64,000 nt of DNA from Thiohalomonas denitrificans. Lineage in GTDB: Bacteria; Pseudomonadota; Gammaproteobacteria; Thiohalomonadales; Thiohalomonadaceae. Both the position numbers and the translations under genes were made by a program. The notes under the pieces were generated by a model. The model ran no database searches, was not told where the DNA came from, and was given only the letters and a program-made list of their open reading frames with translations. How positions within the stretch are numbered: the first letter of the stretch is position 1; every line of letters starts with the position of its first letter. Below, piece by piece: positions 35,284 to 48,612 of this stretch. The stretch is taken from assembly GCF_016841685.1 (NCBI RefSeq), contig NZ_JAENYR010000001.1, positions 4,591 through 68,590 of the forward strand, written 5' to 3'.

Positions 35284-36242
35284 GCGAGTCTGAAAACGAT
35301 ACCGTCGACGAACAACGAACCTCAAAGCAGAAAACGCTTCCCGAACGACCGGGCCGCCGTCTGCGTGAGGCCCGTGAGACCCGGAACCTTTCGCGCGAGG
35401 AAGTGGCATCGGAGTTGCGTCTGCAGACCCGGATAGTGGCAGCGCTTGAAGAGGACGATGACAGCTCTATGCCTCCTTCGGCGTTCGTCGTCGGGTATCT
35501 CCGTAGCTATGCACGGCGGCTTGATCTGCCAGCTGACGAGATCGTCCGGGCGCATGAACAGAATCTTGAAGGCCCTCAGCCGGAGATTGTGCCGCGGGTC
35601 AGGAAAAGTCAGGTTTCCAGCCGTGATCTCCCGGTTCGCATGGTCACCTGGCTGATCTTTATCGGTTTGGGAGCGCTCCTCGTGGTGTGGTGGCTGGCCC
35701 AACAGCCGGCACTCGAAGAGCCGGGTAACAGCTCCGAAGTCGCGACAGCGGCCCTGAAAGCCACGCCGACGACTCCGGAGGGAGAGGCGCAGACGGTTGC
35801 CGAGCGGCCCGAGTCGGCTACCGAAACCGATGCTCAACTGCCCGTTTTTGTTGCCGAGTCCGAAGGCACCGCCTCCGAGGAGCCCGACCCGGTGGAACCG
35901 ACCACACCGGAACCGGCACCCGAAGCCCAGCCGCAGGCGGCAGAGTCCGAAGCTGTTGCACAAGCGGAACCGGCCGCGACCGGTCTTCGCATGGAGTTCG
36001 AGGCGGACAGCTGGATACAGGTGACCAATGCCGACGGTCAACAACTGGTATCAAGGGTCATCAAGGCGGGTCGTACACTCCGCTTTACGGGCAAGCCGCC
36101 ATTCCGGGTGATCCTGGGTTACGCGCCGGGCGTTACGATTCACTATCAGGGGGAACGGTTCGACCACACCCCTTACATGCGAAGTGATGTCGCCCGCTTC
36201 AGCATCGGTTCGCCCGGCGACGACCAGGGCGGGGAGGGCTGA
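35280..36242 (+). CDS. rodZ: Cytoskeleton/cell-shape HTH protein RodZ
   Basis: N-term HTH, single TM ([20 protein letters not shown]), DUF4115-like C-term. Confidence 0.88.
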   Translation: MSESENDTVDEQRTSKQKTLPERPGRRLREARETRNLSREEVASELRLQTRIVAALEEDDDSSMPPSAFVVGYLRSYARRLDLPADEIVRAHEQNLEGPQPEIVPRVRKSQVSSRDLPVRMVTWLIFIGLGALLVVWWLAQQPALEEPGNSSEVATAALKATPTTPEGEAQTVAERPESATETDAQLPVFVAESEGTASEEPDPVEPTTPEPAPEAQPQAAESEAVAQAEPAATGLRMEFEADSWIQVTNADGQQLVSRVIKAGRTLRFTGKPPFRVILGYAPGVTIHYQGERFDHTPYMRSDVARFSIGSPGDDQGGEG

Positions 36243-36244
36243 AC

Positions 36245-37333
36245 ATGTCCTTCAGCCCCATTCGGCGTCGCAAAACACGGCAGATTTACGTCGGTTCCGT
36301 GCCGGTCGGTGGCGATGCGCCGGTCTCGGTGCAGAGCATGACCAACACCGATACCAACGATGTCGCGGCCACCGTCGGCCAGGTGAAGGCACTGGAAGCG
36401 GCGGGTGCGGATATCGTGCGCGTGTCGGTGCCGACCATGGATGCCGCTGAGGCGTTCGGAAAGATCCGCCAGCAGGTGAACGCGCCGCTGATTGCGGACA
36501 TCCACTTCGACTACCGCATCGCGCTTCGCGTGCTGGAACTCGGCGTGGACTGCCTGCGCATCAACCCGGGCAATATCGGCCGCGAAGATCGGGTGAAATC
36601 GCTGGTGGAGGCGGCACGTGACCGGCAGGTCCCCATCCGTATCGGAGTGAATGCCGGCTCGCTGGAGAAGGAACTGCAGAAGAAATATGGCGAACCCACC
36701 GCCGATGCGTTGGTTGAATCGGCACTCAAGCATATCGATATTCTCGACCGGCTGGACTTTCCAGACTTCAAGGTCAGCCTCAAGGCCTCCGAGATCTTCA
36801 TGACGGTCGAGGCCTACCGCAAACTGGCCGGTCAGATCGAGCAGCCTCTGCACCTGGGAATTACCGAGGCGGGGGGGCTGCGCTCCGGCACTGTAAAATC
36901 GGCCATCGGCATGGGAATGCTGCTTTCGGAGGGGATTGGCGACACCCTGCGGGTCTCCCTCGCGGCGGATCCGGTGGAGGAGATCAAGGTCGGCTTCGAC
37001 ATGCTGAAGAGTCTGCACCTGCGCAGCAAGGGTATTAACCTTGTTGCCTGTCCCTCCTGTTCACGGCAGAACTTTGACGTCATCAGCACCGTCAATGAAC
37101 TGGAGGCGCGACTGGAAGACATTCTGGAGCCGCTCGACGTAGCAGTGATAGGCTGCGTCGTCAATGGCCCAGGTGAGGCCCGCGAGGCCAATCTGGGTAT
37201 CGTCGGTGGTGAGCCCAACCTGCTCTATGTGGGTGGGAAGCCCGACCACAAAGTAGACAACAAGACTCTGGTGGATGAGCTCGAGCGCAATATTCGCGCC
37301 GAAATCGCCCGCCGGCGTGACCAAAAGAGCTAA
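36245..37333 (+). CDS. ispG: 4-hydroxy-3-methylbut-2-enyl-diphosphate synthase
   Basis: [27 protein letters not shown] and CVVNGPGE motifs. Confidence 0.96.
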   Translation: MSFSPIRRRKTRQIYVGSVPVGGDAPVSVQSMTNTDTNDVAATVGQVKALEAAGADIVRVSVPTMDAAEAFGKIRQQVNAPLIADIHFDYRIALRVLELGVDCLRINPGNIGREDRVKSLVEAARDRQVPIRIGVNAGSLEKELQKKYGEPTADALVESALKHIDILDRLDFPDFKVSLKASEIFMTVEAYRKLAGQIEQPLHLGITEAGGLRSGTVKSAIGMGMLLSEGIGDTLRVSLAADPVEEIKVGFDMLKSLHLRSKGINLVACPSCSRQNFDVISTVNELEARLEDILEPLDVAVIGCVVNGPGEAREANLGIVGGEPNLLYVGGKPDHKVDNKTLVDELERNIRAEIARRRDQKS

Positions 37334-37344
37334 ACACAAAGGGG

Positions 37345-37481
37345 CTCGCCGCAGAGGCGCAGAGCTCGCAGAGTTTGAATTCACGGCCGTTGGGGGCGCT
37401 GTCATCCCGCGTCGATTCCGGATGTAAGGTTTCGACAGGTCCTGTTTTTCTCTCTGTTCCTCCGCGGCTCTGCGGTGAATT
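37345..37481. repeat. Intergenic inverted-repeat element copy D
   Basis: ctcgccgcagaggcgcagagctcgcagag ... ctctgttcctccgcggctctgcggtgaattc. Confidence 0.7.
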
Positions 37482-37501
37482 CGATTTTCAGGGGAGTTCA
37501 G

Positions 37502-38782
37502 TTGGGTAAGAATATTCAGGCGATCCGGGGGATGAATGACATCCTGCCGGACGAGACGCCGCGTTGGCAGTTTGTCGAGGAGACAGTCTATCGACTGCTG
37601 GCCCGCTACGGGTACAGCGAGATCCGTATGCCCATCGTCGAGAAGACGGAGCTTTTCAAACGCTCTATCGGCGCGGTGACCGATATCGTCGAGAAGGAGA
37701 TGTACACTTTCGAGGACCGCAATGGTGACAGTCTGACCTTGCGACCCGAGGGAACCGCCGGTTGTGTGCGCGCTGCCATCCAGAACGGACTGCTGCACAA
37801 TCAGACGCAGAAACTCTGGTATAAGGGGCCGATGTTTCGCCACGAGCGCCCACAGAAGGGGCGCTATCGGCAGTTCCATCAGTTCGGAGTGGAGGTGTTC
37901 GGTTTCACCGGGCCGGATGTCGATGCCGAGATGATCCTGATGACCGTGCGGCTATGGAGGGAATTAGGCCTGGCGGATGCGGTCAAACTACAGGTAAATT
38001 CACTGGGCAGCAGTGAAGCACGCGCGGCTTATCGTGAGCGCCTGGTGGTCTATTTCGAGCAAAACAGCCAGGACTTGGACGAGGACAGCAAGCGCCGCCT
38101 ATATAGCAATCCGTTAAGGATTCTCGATAGCAAGAATCCCGACATGGCGGAACTCATCGCTGCGGCGCCCAAACTCACCGAGCATCTGGATGAAGAGTCG
38201 CGCGTTCACTTCGATGAGCTGCTCTCGATTCTCGACCAGATCGGGATCGAGTATGAGATCAATCCCTGTCTGGTCCGGGGACTCGACTACTACGGCAAGA
38301 CGGTTTTCGAGTGGGTGACGGACAGACTGGGGGCACAGGGCACGGTCTGTGCCGGCGGACGCTTCGATGGACTGGTTGAACAGCTGGGCGGCAAACCGAC
38401 GCCAGCGGTCGGTTATGCCATGGGCATCGAACGGCTGGTTGCCCTGCTGGAAGAGATCGAGGTGCCGCTGGACCGATACCGGCCTCACGCCTATCTGGTT
38501 GTCGCCGGTGGAGTAGAGGCCCGTGTCGCGCTGGCCGTGGCCGAGCGGCTGCGCAGTGCGGTTCCTGCTCTACGTCTGGAAATGCACTGCGGCGGCGGCA
38601 GTTTCAAGAGTCAGTTCAAAAAGGCCGACAAGAGCGGTGCCCGGCTGGCGCTGGTGCTAGGAGAAGAGGAAGCCGCAAACGGCACGGTTACGGTCAAGTT
38701 CCTCCGTGAGGACGTGGAGCAGAAAACGCTTTCCCTCGATGAGATCGGGGAGTTTCTGGCGGACGGGGTCGAACACTCTTAG
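37502..38782 (+). CDS. hisS: Histidyl-tRNA synthetase (TTG start inferred; alternative GTG at 37475)
   Basis: [34 protein letters not shown]; aggggag upstream of TTG. Confidence 0.93.
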   Translation: MGKNIQAIRGMNDILPDETPRWQFVEETVYRLLARYGYSEIRMPIVEKTELFKRSIGAVTDIVEKEMYTFEDRNGDSLTLRPEGTAGCVRAAIQNGLLHNQTQKLWYKGPMFRHERPQKGRYRQFHQFGVEVFGFTGPDVDAEMILMTVRLWRELGLADAVKLQVNSLGSSEARAAYRERLVVYFEQNSQDLDEDSKRRLYSNPLRILDSKNPDMAELIAAAPKLTEHLDEESRVHFDELLSILDQIGIEYEINPCLVRGLDYYGKTVFEWVTDRLGAQGTVCAGGRFDGLVEQLGGKPTPAVGYAMGIERLVALLEEIEVPLDRYRPHAYLVVAGGVEARVALAVAERLRSAVPALRLEMHCGGGSFKSQFKKADKSGARLALVLGEEEAANGTVTVKFLREDVEQKTLSLDEIGEFLADGVEHS

Positions 38783-38811
38783 GCAACGAAGGCGGTTTAG
38801 AGGAGTAGCGA

Positions 38812-39450
38812 ATGGAAGTCTACGGCACAGAAGAAGAGCAGATCGAGGCGTTACGGCGCTGGTGGAAAGACAATGGTCGTCTGGTGTTGATCGCTTTGGC
38901 GCTTGTTCTGCTGGCCGTCTTTGGTTGGCGGACATGGAGCGCTAATCAGGCGAGCCGTGCTGAAGCGGCATCCCTTCAGTATGAACGGATGATGAGTGTA
39001 TTGGATACTCAGCCCGAGCAGGCGGTGGAGATTGGGCGTTCGATCGTCGGGGAGTTCCCGTCAACGAGTTACGCTGATTTCGCTTCTATGGCCTTGGCGC
39101 GTATTGCCGTCGAACAGGGCGATCCGGATCAGGCAGAAGCCCACCTGCGGCGGGTGATGGACAGCACTTCCCAGTCGGAGCTGGAGGAGTTGGCGCGGCT
39201 GCGGCTGGGGCATGTTCTGTTGAGCAGAGGCGATGTGGAAACGGCCCTCTCACTGGCGGAACAGGGTGGCTCCAGCTATCGCGCCGCTTTCGATGAGTTG
39301 CGCGGTGATGCCTATCTGGAGCAGGGGAATCATGATGCCGCCCGCACGGCTTACAGTGATGCCCTGGCCGCATACCAGGCACCGAGTAAGCAACAGATTG
39401 TTAGCATGAAGCTCCAAAGTCTGGCTGACACGAAGGAAGTAGAAGAGTGA
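38812..39450 (+). CDS. yfgM: YfgM-family tetratricopeptide protein
   Basis: TEEEQIEALRRWWKDNGRLVLIALALVLLAVFGWRTW; hisS-yfgM-bamB-der synteny. Confidence 0.92.
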   Translation: MEVYGTEEEQIEALRRWWKDNGRLVLIALALVLLAVFGWRTWSANQASRAEAASLQYERMMSVLDTQPEQAVEIGRSIVGEFPSTSYADFASMALARIAVEQGDPDQAEAHLRRVMDSTSQSELEELARLRLGHVLLSRGDVETALSLAEQGGSSYRAAFDELRGDAYLEQGNHDAARTAYSDALAAYQAPSKQQIVSMKLQSLADTKEVEE

Positions 39451-40592
39451 AGCATTTTCTCGGGCTGATGCTGGCCGCATTGGTCACTACCGGTTGCAGC
39501 AGCGGTGGTGGACTGCCGGTGACTGAATCGCCGGCGGAGCTCACCGATTTCGAAGCCAAACTCGAGGTGGAAGAGCTCTGGTCTGTCAATGCGGGTAGCG
39601 GGGTTGGCGATCACTATCTGAAAATGGGTCCGCTGGTTGCCGGTAATGCTATCTACACGGCCGATATCGAAGGGCAGATCATGGCCTTTGAACGTGAAAG
39701 CGGCAAACGGCTGTGGGCAACCTCGCTCGAAGCGGGGCTGAGCGGGGGGCCCGGTGACGGTGGCGAGATGATTCTCCTGGGCGGTGACGCCGAGGTATTC
39801 GCCGTCTCGAAGAGCGACGGCAGCCAGTTCTGGCAGGCTGATGTCAGTAGCGAAGTTCTGGCGCCTCCGATTCGAAGGGACGATGTCATCCTGGTGCGCA
39901 CCGTTGACGGCAATCTGTTCGGTCTTGATGCCGCCAGCGGTGAGCAAAGGTGGAGCTACAACCAGCCGGTCCCGACCTTAAGCCTGCGCGGCGTGGGCGC
40001 CCCGGCCTTTTTTGACGGACATGCCGTGGCCGGCTTTGCGAGCGGACGTTTGGTGGCAGTGAACTTGCAAAACGGTACTCCGGTTTGGGGGGCTACGGTA
40101 TCCGTGCCCCGCGGCCGTACGGAGCTGGAGCGCATGGTGGACATCGATGCCGCACCGATGATCCGTGAGGGCGTTGCCCACGTGGCGTCCTATCAGGGAC
40201 GCATAGCCACTGTGGCGCTGCGCAATGGACAGTTATTGTGGACGCGCGATATCCCCTCCCATGAAGCGGTCGGGGTGACTCAGGAAGCCGTTCTGGTGAC
40301 CGACGACAGCAGCGATGTCTGGGCGTTGGCGCGCTATAACGGCGGCTCACTCTGGCGCAGTGACAAGCTCCATGCACGACGTCTGACCGCACCGGTTCCT
40401 CAAGGCGACTTTCTGGTAGTCGGTGACCTGGACGGCTATCTGCATTGGCTGTCGCAGGCAGACGGAAGCATTGTCGCGCGCGACAAGGTCGGCAGCGCTC
40501 CGATCCTGGCGGCTCCTGTCGTTGATGGTGAGCAGGTCTTCGTGGTGGATACCGCAGGTCGCTTGGCCGCCTTCCGCGTTCAACCGAAGTAG
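39447..40592 (+). CDS. bamB: Outer membrane assembly lipoprotein BamB
   Basis: Lipobox TTGCSSG; PQQ/beta-propeller repeats. Confidence 0.94.
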   Translation: MKHFLGLMLAALVTTGCSSGGGLPVTESPAELTDFEAKLEVEELWSVNAGSGVGDHYLKMGPLVAGNAIYTADIEGQIMAFERESGKRLWATSLEAGLSGGPGDGGEMILLGGDAEVFAVSKSDGSQFWQADVSSEVLAPPIRRDDVILVRTVDGNLFGLDAASGEQRWSYNQPVPTLSLRGVGAPAFFDGHAVAGFASGRLVAVNLQNGTPVWGATVSVPRGRTELERMVDIDAAPMIREGVAHVASYQGRIATVALRNGQLLWTRDIPSHEAVGVTQEAVLVTDDSSDVWALARYNGGSLWRSDKLHARRLTAPVPQGDFLVVGDLDGYLHWLSQADGSIVARDKVGSAPILAAPVVDGEQVFVVDTAGRLAAFRVQPK

Positions 40593-40610
40593 CTGGGCGA
40601 ATGTTTCATC

Positions 40611-40742
40611 AACTCACCACAAAGACGCAGGGAGCGTCGTAAATACTGTGGCATAGGGGGGTGCAGTCGTAATCGGCCGTGGAGTGCGGCGAGCGCGAAA
40701 CACCTCTGACTTTCGTGCGTCCCTGGCGCTTTTGTGGTGAAG
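40611..40742. repeat. Intergenic inverted-repeat element copy E
   Basis: tcaccacaaagacgcagggagcg ... tgcgtccctggcgcttttgtggtga. Confidence 0.75.
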
Positions 40743-40758
40743 ATTTCGAGTTAGAAAC

Positions 40759-42168
40759 ATGAAACCGGTGATAGCTTTGGTGGGCCGCCCCAATGTGGGC
40801 AAATCCACCCTCTTCAATTGTCTGACCCGTTCCCGCGATGCCCTTGTGGCGGATTTCCCCGGCCTTACCCGTGATCGTAAGTACGGTACCGGGCAGTTGG
40901 GCGAACGTCCCTATCTGGTCGTGGATACCGGCGGCCTGTCCGGCGAAAAGGAGGGAATCGACAGTATTATGGCTCGTCAGGCGCGGCTCGCCATCGATGA
41001 GTCCGATGCCGTTGTATTTCTGGTCGATGGTCGGGCCGGGCTTAACGCAGCGGATCAGGTGATTGCCGATTTTCTGCGCCAGTGTGGCAAACCGGTCTAC
41101 CTTGCCGTCAACAAGGTTGACGGCATCGACCCGGATGTCGCCGCCAGCGATTTCTACTCCCTGGGGATAGGAGAACCGTTCCAGGTTGCCGCAGCTCACG
41201 GTCGCGGTGTGCGGTCGATGATGAGCCGGGTCCTGGAGATGTTTCCGACACCGGAGGAGGAGGAGGCCGATGCGGAGGAGGGGATCCGTGTCGCCATTAT
41301 CGGCCGACCCAACGTGGGTAAATCGACGCTGGTCAACCGCATCATGGGGGAGGAGCGGGTGATTGTGTTCGATATGCCCGGTACCACCCGCGACAGCATT
41401 CGGGTCCCCTTCGAACGGGACGGCCAGCGCTATATATTGATTGATACCGCCGGAGTGCGTCGTCGCGCTCGGGTTAGGGAGACTATCGAGAAGTTCAGCA
41501 TCATCAAGACCCTTCAAGCTATCGCCGATGCCCATGTGGTCATCATGGTGCTGGATGCGCGCGATGGCATTACCGACCAGGATGCGCACCTGCTCGGCTT
41601 TGCTCTGGAATCGGGGCGGGCTCTAGTGGTGGCGGTCAATAAGTGGGATGGTCTGGATCAATACCAGAAAGACAAGGTGCGCCGTGATATCGATAGGCGC
41701 CTGCCGTTTCTCGATTTCGCGCCGCTGCACTATATTTCGGCCCTGCACGGTACCGGGGTCGGTAATCTGTTCGGCTCCGTCAACCGCGCCCATCGGGCCG
41801 CCAACAGCGACATTTCCACTCCGAAGCTGACCAAACTGCTGGAAACTGCAGTTGCAAACCACCAGCCTCCGCTGGTTCAGGGTTTCCGTATCAAGTTGCG
41901 TTATGCCCATCAGGGGGGGCGCAATCCGCCTACCATTATTATTCACGGTAGCCGTACCGATTCGGTACCCGGTAGCTATAGCCGCTATCTGGAAAAATTT
42001 TTCAGGGAACAGCTGAAACTCCATGGCACTCCCGTGCGTATTGAATATCGCTCCGGTGATAATCCCTACGCCGGTCGCAAGAATGAGCTTACCGAGCGCC
42101 AGAAAGGCCGCAAGCGGCGCCTGATGCAGCACGTGAAAAAGAAAGAGAAAAAGGGCAAGCGTCGATAA
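40759..42168 (+). CDS. der: Ribosome-assembly GTPase Der
   Basis: Two [11 protein letters not shown]-domains. Confidence 0.97.
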   Translation: MKPVIALVGRPNVGKSTLFNCLTRSRDALVADFPGLTRDRKYGTGQLGERPYLVVDTGGLSGEKEGIDSIMARQARLAIDESDAVVFLVDGRAGLNAADQVIADFLRQCGKPVYLAVNKVDGIDPDVAASDFYSLGIGEPFQVAAAHGRGVRSMMSRVLEMFPTPEEEEADAEEGIRVAIIGRPNVGKSTLVNRIMGEERVIVFDMPGTTRDSIRVPFERDGQRYILIDTAGVRRRARVRETIEKFSIIKTLQAIADAHVVIMVLDARDGITDQDAHLLGFALESGRALVVAVNKWDGLDQYQKDKVRRDIDRRLPFLDFAPLHYISALHGTGVGNLFGSVNRAHRAANSDISTPKLTKLLETAVANHQPPLVQGFRIKLRYAHQGGRNPPTIIIHGSRTDSVPGSYSRYLEKFFREQLKLHGTPVRIEYRSGDNPYAGRKNELTERQKGRKRRLMQHVKKKEKKGKRR

Positions 42169-42278
42169 AAAACAGGGCCCGGGATTCGAGGTCGGAATAG
42201 TCCTCCGATCCGGCGGTCGGTGAGCAGTGCGGACCGCGCCACTCGCCACTACTTGCCCTTCTGACCTAAGATGTCGGC

Positions 42279-44075
42279 ATGGAAAGCGATTTCTTTGCCA
42301 CGGATATCAGCCGCACGATCTGGGACGCCAAATACCGTCAGCCGGGTGAGGCTTCCGTTGCCGATACCTGGCGACGTGTCGCACGCTCACTGTCGGAATC
42401 GGAAGAGGAGCCTCTGAAGTGGGAGGAGCGCTTCTATGACCTGATCGAGGACTTCCGGTTTCTGCCCGGCGGGCGGATCCTGGCGGGCGCCGGGACCAAA
42501 AAGCAGGTCACGCTCTTCAACTGCTTTGTCATGGGGATCATCGAGGATTCGATGGACGGGATTTTCGAGGCTCTCAAGGAAGGGGCCATCACCATGCAGC
42601 AGGGCGGGGGTGTCGGCTATGACTTTTCGACCCTTCGGCCGCATGGTACCCCCGCCCATCATAGTGGCACTATTGCCTCGGGCCCGGTTTCGTTCATGCG
42701 CATCTGGGACAGCATGTGCGCGACGATCCTCTCCACCGGGGCCCGGCGCGGCGCCATGATGGCAACGCTGCGTATCGACCATCCCGATATCGAAGAATTC
42801 ATCGATGCCAAGCGCCGAAGTGGCGAGCTGACCCGTTTCAACCTTTCCATTCAGGTCTCCGATACCTTCATGGAAGCGGTGCAGGCGGATGCCGAATGGC
42901 CGCTGCTCTTTCCGGCCGAGGCGCTGAATGAGGAGACGGGCGAAGTGATGCAGCGGGAGTGGCCGGGGTATGAAAAACCGGTGCCCTGCCGGGTCCTCCG
43001 GCGTGTCCCGGCCCGCCAGCTCTGGAATCGGATCATGCGCGCCACTTTCGACAACGCCGAACCGGGTGTGCTGTTTGTGGATCGGGTGAACCGTGCCAAT
43101 AATCTCTGGTATCGCGAGCGGATCACCGCAACCAACCCCTGTGGAGAGATTCCATTACCGCCTTACGGCGCCTGTGATCTGGGTTCGATTAACCTGACAC
43201 GGTTCGTTCGCCAGCCGTTTCGGCCTACTGCACATCTGGATCTGGAAGGGATCGGCCAGGCCACTGGGGTGGCGGTGCGGCTGCTGGATAACGTCATCGA
43301 TGCCTCACGCTTCCCGCTGGCGGCACAAGCCGAACAGGTCCGCGGCAGCCGTCGCATCGGTCTGGGGATTACCGGTCTTGCCGATACCCTCATCATGCTG
43401 GGCCTCAGGTACGACTCGGAAGAGGCTCGACAACTGGCTCAAGCCGCTATGGCCGCCGTCTGCCATTCGGCCTATCGGACCTCTGTCGGACTAGCGAAAG
43501 AGAAGGGAACGTTTCCCTCATTCGAACGCGACGACTATCTGGCAGGGGAGTTTATCCGTGCCTTGCCGCCGGACATTCGCGATGATATTGCCCGGTACGG
43601 TATCCGCAATAGCCATCTCACTGCCATAGCGCCGACTGGGACCATCAGTCTGCTGGCGGATAACGTTTCCTCGGGTCTTGAGCCGGTTTTCCGGTACTGG
43701 TTCCAGCGGCATGTGCTGGAGCGGGATGGCCGTCGGGCAACCCACGCGGTCACCGATTATGCCTGGCGCATCTGGAAAGAGCAGTATGGTGATGCTCCCC
43801 TCTCCCCCGCGTTCATTCAGGTCGATGAGGTCAATCCCGAGGCGCATCTTGCGATGCAGGCCGCCTTGCAGCCCTACGTCGACAGCGCCATCTCCAAGAC
43901 CATCAATGTGCCGGAGGATTTCCCTTTCGAACGGTTCAAGCAAATCTACCGGCGCGCCCATGACCTCGACCTCAAGGGCTGCACCACCTTTCGGCCCAAT
44001 CCGGTAACCGGGGCCGTTCTCGAGGCAAGTGAGAGTGCCGCACCCTGCTGCGGGATCGAGCGGGAAAGTGATTGA
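42279..44075 (+). CDS. Adenosylcobalamin-dependent ribonucleotide reductase
   Basis: FLPGGRILAGAGT; QQGGGVGYDFSTLRP; ATNPCGEIPLPPYGACDLGSINL. Confidence 0.93.
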   Translation: MESDFFATDISRTIWDAKYRQPGEASVADTWRRVARSLSESEEEPLKWEERFYDLIEDFRFLPGGRILAGAGTKKQVTLFNCFVMGIIEDSMDGIFEALKEGAITMQQGGGVGYDFSTLRPHGTPAHHSGTIASGPVSFMRIWDSMCATILSTGARRGAMMATLRIDHPDIEEFIDAKRRSGELTRFNLSIQVSDTFMEAVQADAEWPLLFPAEALNEETGEVMQREWPGYEKPVPCRVLRRVPARQLWNRIMRATFDNAEPGVLFVDRVNRANNLWYRERITATNPCGEIPLPPYGACDLGSINLTRFVRQPFRPTAHLDLEGIGQATGVAVRLLDNVIDASRFPLAAQAEQVRGSRRIGLGITGLADTLIMLGLRYDSEEARQLAQAAMAAVCHSAYRTSVGLAKEKGTFPSFERDDYLAGEFIRALPPDIRDDIARYGIRNSHLTAIAPTGTISLLADNVSSGLEPVFRYWFQRHVLERDGRRATHAVTDYAWRIWKEQYGDAPLSPAFIQVDEVNPEAHLAMQAALQPYVDSAISKTINVPEDFPFERFKQIYRRAHDLDLKGCTTFRPNPVTGAVLEASESAAPCCGIERESD

Positions 44076-44080
44076 ATCGC

Positions 44081-44929
44081 TCAGATCCCGTCCAGCGACG
44101 CCAGAGTATCGCCCGAAAGGAATAGTGCCGGATCGACGCGGGCGTTGTTAAGGCTCACCGTCCAGTGCAGGTGCGGGCCGGTTACGCGGCCGGTCGCCCC
44201 GACCCCCCCGACAATCTGCCCCGCTTCGACGATATCGTCCACCGCGACATCGATGCTGTCCATATGGCAGAACATGGTGATCAGCCCTTGGCCGTGATCG
44301 ATAAACACCACCTTGCCGTTGAAGAAATAATCCCCGACTTCGACCACCCGGCCTCCGGCGGGTGACTGGACGGGCGTGCCCGTGGGGGCCGCAAGGTCGA
44401 GCCCACTGTGCGGCTGACGTGGCTGTTTATTGAAGAAACGTCGTTTTCCGAAAGTACCGGTGACGATGCCATTGACGGGAAGCAGAAACCGGTTTGCCGT
44501 CATGTCCTGATTGGTCCAGGTGGCAAACGCCTCGCGGGAACGGATCTGTTCGCTGCGAATGCGCTTAAGATCGTCCTTGTAAGGGTTGACCTGGCGTTTA
44601 TTCTTTAGCGTGATGTACTGCGATTCGTATTCCTTGTCGCGGACCCCAAAGCCGACCGTTGCGGTATCGCCCTTGTGCCTGATGGTGATCGCATGGCGCC
44701 CCGGTTTGGCAGAGAGGCCGATGCCGACCACCGCCGTCCAGCGACCGTTATCCGGCACCACCATTACCTTGCGATCCTTATAGGTGACTTCCGGTTTGCC
44801 GCGATCGCTGGAGGCCAGCGGAATGACCGCGATACCACCGGGAACCGGATCGGCGCGGGGCAGGGCCACTGCCGCCAGCGGTGCGGCAATGAGGGCCAGG
44901 ACGATGAACCGGACAGTAGGTTTAGTCAT
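44081..44929 (-). CDS. M23-family metallopeptidase
   Basis: HSGLDLAAPTGTPVQSPAGG; HGQGLITMFCHM; GPHLHWTVSLN; signal peptide at MTKPTVRFIVLALIAAP. Confidence 0.93.
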   Translation of the reverse strand: MTKPTVRFIVLALIAAPLAAVALPRADPVPGGIAVIPLASSDRGKPEVTYKDRKVMVVPDNGRWTAVVGIGLSAKPGRHAITIRHKGDTATVGFGVRDKEYESQYITLKNKRQVNPYKDDLKRIRSEQIRSREAFATWTNQDMTANRFLLPVNGIVTGTFGKRRFFNKQPRQPHSGLDLAAPTGTPVQSPAGGRVVEVGDYFFNGKVVFIDHGQGLITMFCHMDSIDVAVDDIVEAGQIVGGVGATGRVTGPHLHWTVSLNNARVDPALFLSGDTLASLDGI

Positions 44930-46283
44930 TGTTTTTAGCAAGGGTCTCCTCCACGCGGCAGACCAGGCGCCCCTCGTGCAAGCGGGCGGTAATCCGGTCA
45001 CCGGTTCTGACGTCGGTATTTCGGCGGACAACGGTGTCGTCCTCTCGACTTATAACGGCATAACCACGGGACAGGGTGGCTAGCGGGCTCACTGAATCCA
45101 GCGCCCGGGCAGCGGATGCCAGCCGCTGTGCCGCGCGTTCGCGACGGTGTTCGGTGGCCACGTGCAGGCGTCGTTCCAGTTCGCAGCGGTGCGCTTCCAG
45201 GTGCTGCAGTCGGTGGATCGGTGCCACCCTGGCCAGATGGGCACGGGCCCGATCCAGGCGTGCCGTCAGATGTCGCAGATGACCGCGCTGGGCGCGCCGC
45301 ATCCGCTGCTCCATCTCATCCAGCCTTTGTGCAATCTCCGTGAGTCGGCGTCCCGGGTGCTTGAGTCGCTTTTCCAGCCAGTGCAGGCGCTGGCTACTCT
45401 GCTGCAAGCGTGAATTCATGCAGCGCCGCAGCTGGGCCTTTCGGGTGCTCAGTCGCTCCAGCCAATCGATACGGTCGGGGCTGACCACCTCTGCAGCAGC
45501 AGAGGGCGTAGGGGCGCGCATGTCCGCCGCAAAATCGGCAATGGTAAAGTCGATTTCATGCCCTACCGCGCTGACCACCGGGATCGGGCTGTCGCGGATG
45601 GCTCGGGCCACCACCTCTTCGTTGAAGGCCCAGAGGTCCTCCAGGGAACCGCCGCCGCGAGCGACGATGAGTACATCGCATTCGCGGCGTGCACCCGCCT
45701 TGGCAAACATTTTGGCGATTTCCCGCCCCGCTTCGATCCCCTGGACCGGTACCGGGTAGACGATGATGGGAATGGCGGGGAAACGTCGCCGCAGAACCGT
45801 CAGGATATCGCGGACAGCGGCCCCGGTCGGAGAGGTGATGATGCCGATTTGCCGGGGCAGGACGGGCAGGGGCCGTTTTGCCGATTCGTCGAACAGCCCC
45901 TCTTTGGCCAGTCGGGCCTTGAGTTCTTCGAACCGGCGACGAAGGGCGCCGTCGCCGGCCTCCTCCATATGTTCGATAATGAGCTGGTACTCGCCACGTG
46001 CCTCGTAGAGTCCCACGCGCGCCCGTACCAGTACGTGGGTGCCATTTTCCGGACGGAAGCGGAGATGCATATTGCGCATGCGGAACATGGCGCAGCGCAC
46101 CTGGGCCTTTTCATCCTTCAGTGAGAAATACAGGTGCCCGGAGCCGGGCCGGGCCAGATTGGACAGTTCACCCTCGAGCCAGATAAGCGGTAGGCTCAGC
46201 TCGAGAAGGGAACGCACCTCCCGGTTAAGACGCGAGACGGTGAAGATTTCCCGTTCAGGACGGGATTGGGGCGGGTATATCAT
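44922..46283 (-). CDS. xseA: Exodeoxyribonuclease VII large subunit
   Basis: VSRLNREVRSLLELSLPLIWLEGELSNLARPGSGHLYFSLKD. Confidence 0.96.
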   Translation of the reverse strand: MIYPPQSRPEREIFTVSRLNREVRSLLELSLPLIWLEGELSNLARPGSGHLYFSLKDEKAQVRCAMFRMRNMHLRFRPENGTHVLVRARVGLYEARGEYQLIIEHMEEAGDGALRRRFEELKARLAKEGLFDESAKRPLPVLPRQIGIITSPTGAAVRDILTVLRRRFPAIPIIVYPVPVQGIEAGREIAKMFAKAGARRECDVLIVARGGGSLEDLWAFNEEVVARAIRDSPIPVVSAVGHEIDFTIADFAADMRAPTPSAAAEVVSPDRIDWLERLSTRKAQLRRCMNSRLQQSSQRLHWLEKRLKHPGRRLTEIAQRLDEMEQRMRRAQRGHLRHLTARLDRARAHLARVAPIHRLQHLEAHRCELERRLHVATEHRRERAAQRLASAARALDSVSPLATLSRGYAVISREDDTVVRRNTDVRTGDRITARLHEGRLVCRVEETLAKNND

Positions 46284-46411
46284 GGCGACATTCTAACGCA
46301 CACGTTCTCCCGATAGGAGCCACTTTGGTGCGACTAGCAGCAATTCCCGATCCTCCGGGCGGCAGTATGCCGGGGCCGGACGAGGCCGACCCCGGTCACC
46401 TTGACTAATGA

Positions 46412-48461
<2,050 letters not shown>

Positions 48462-48612
48462 ATCTACTGTTTGAGTCTACTCCCGGGTAGTTGGTCGACG
48501 GTAAACCATCGAAAGACGAAGGACGCCGGGGCAACCAGAGAGTGCGGGTGAGGGGGTTACCCTTGCAGCACCTTCTGTGTGCCTTCGGTGTTGTCGTTTG
48601 TGGTATCCCGGG

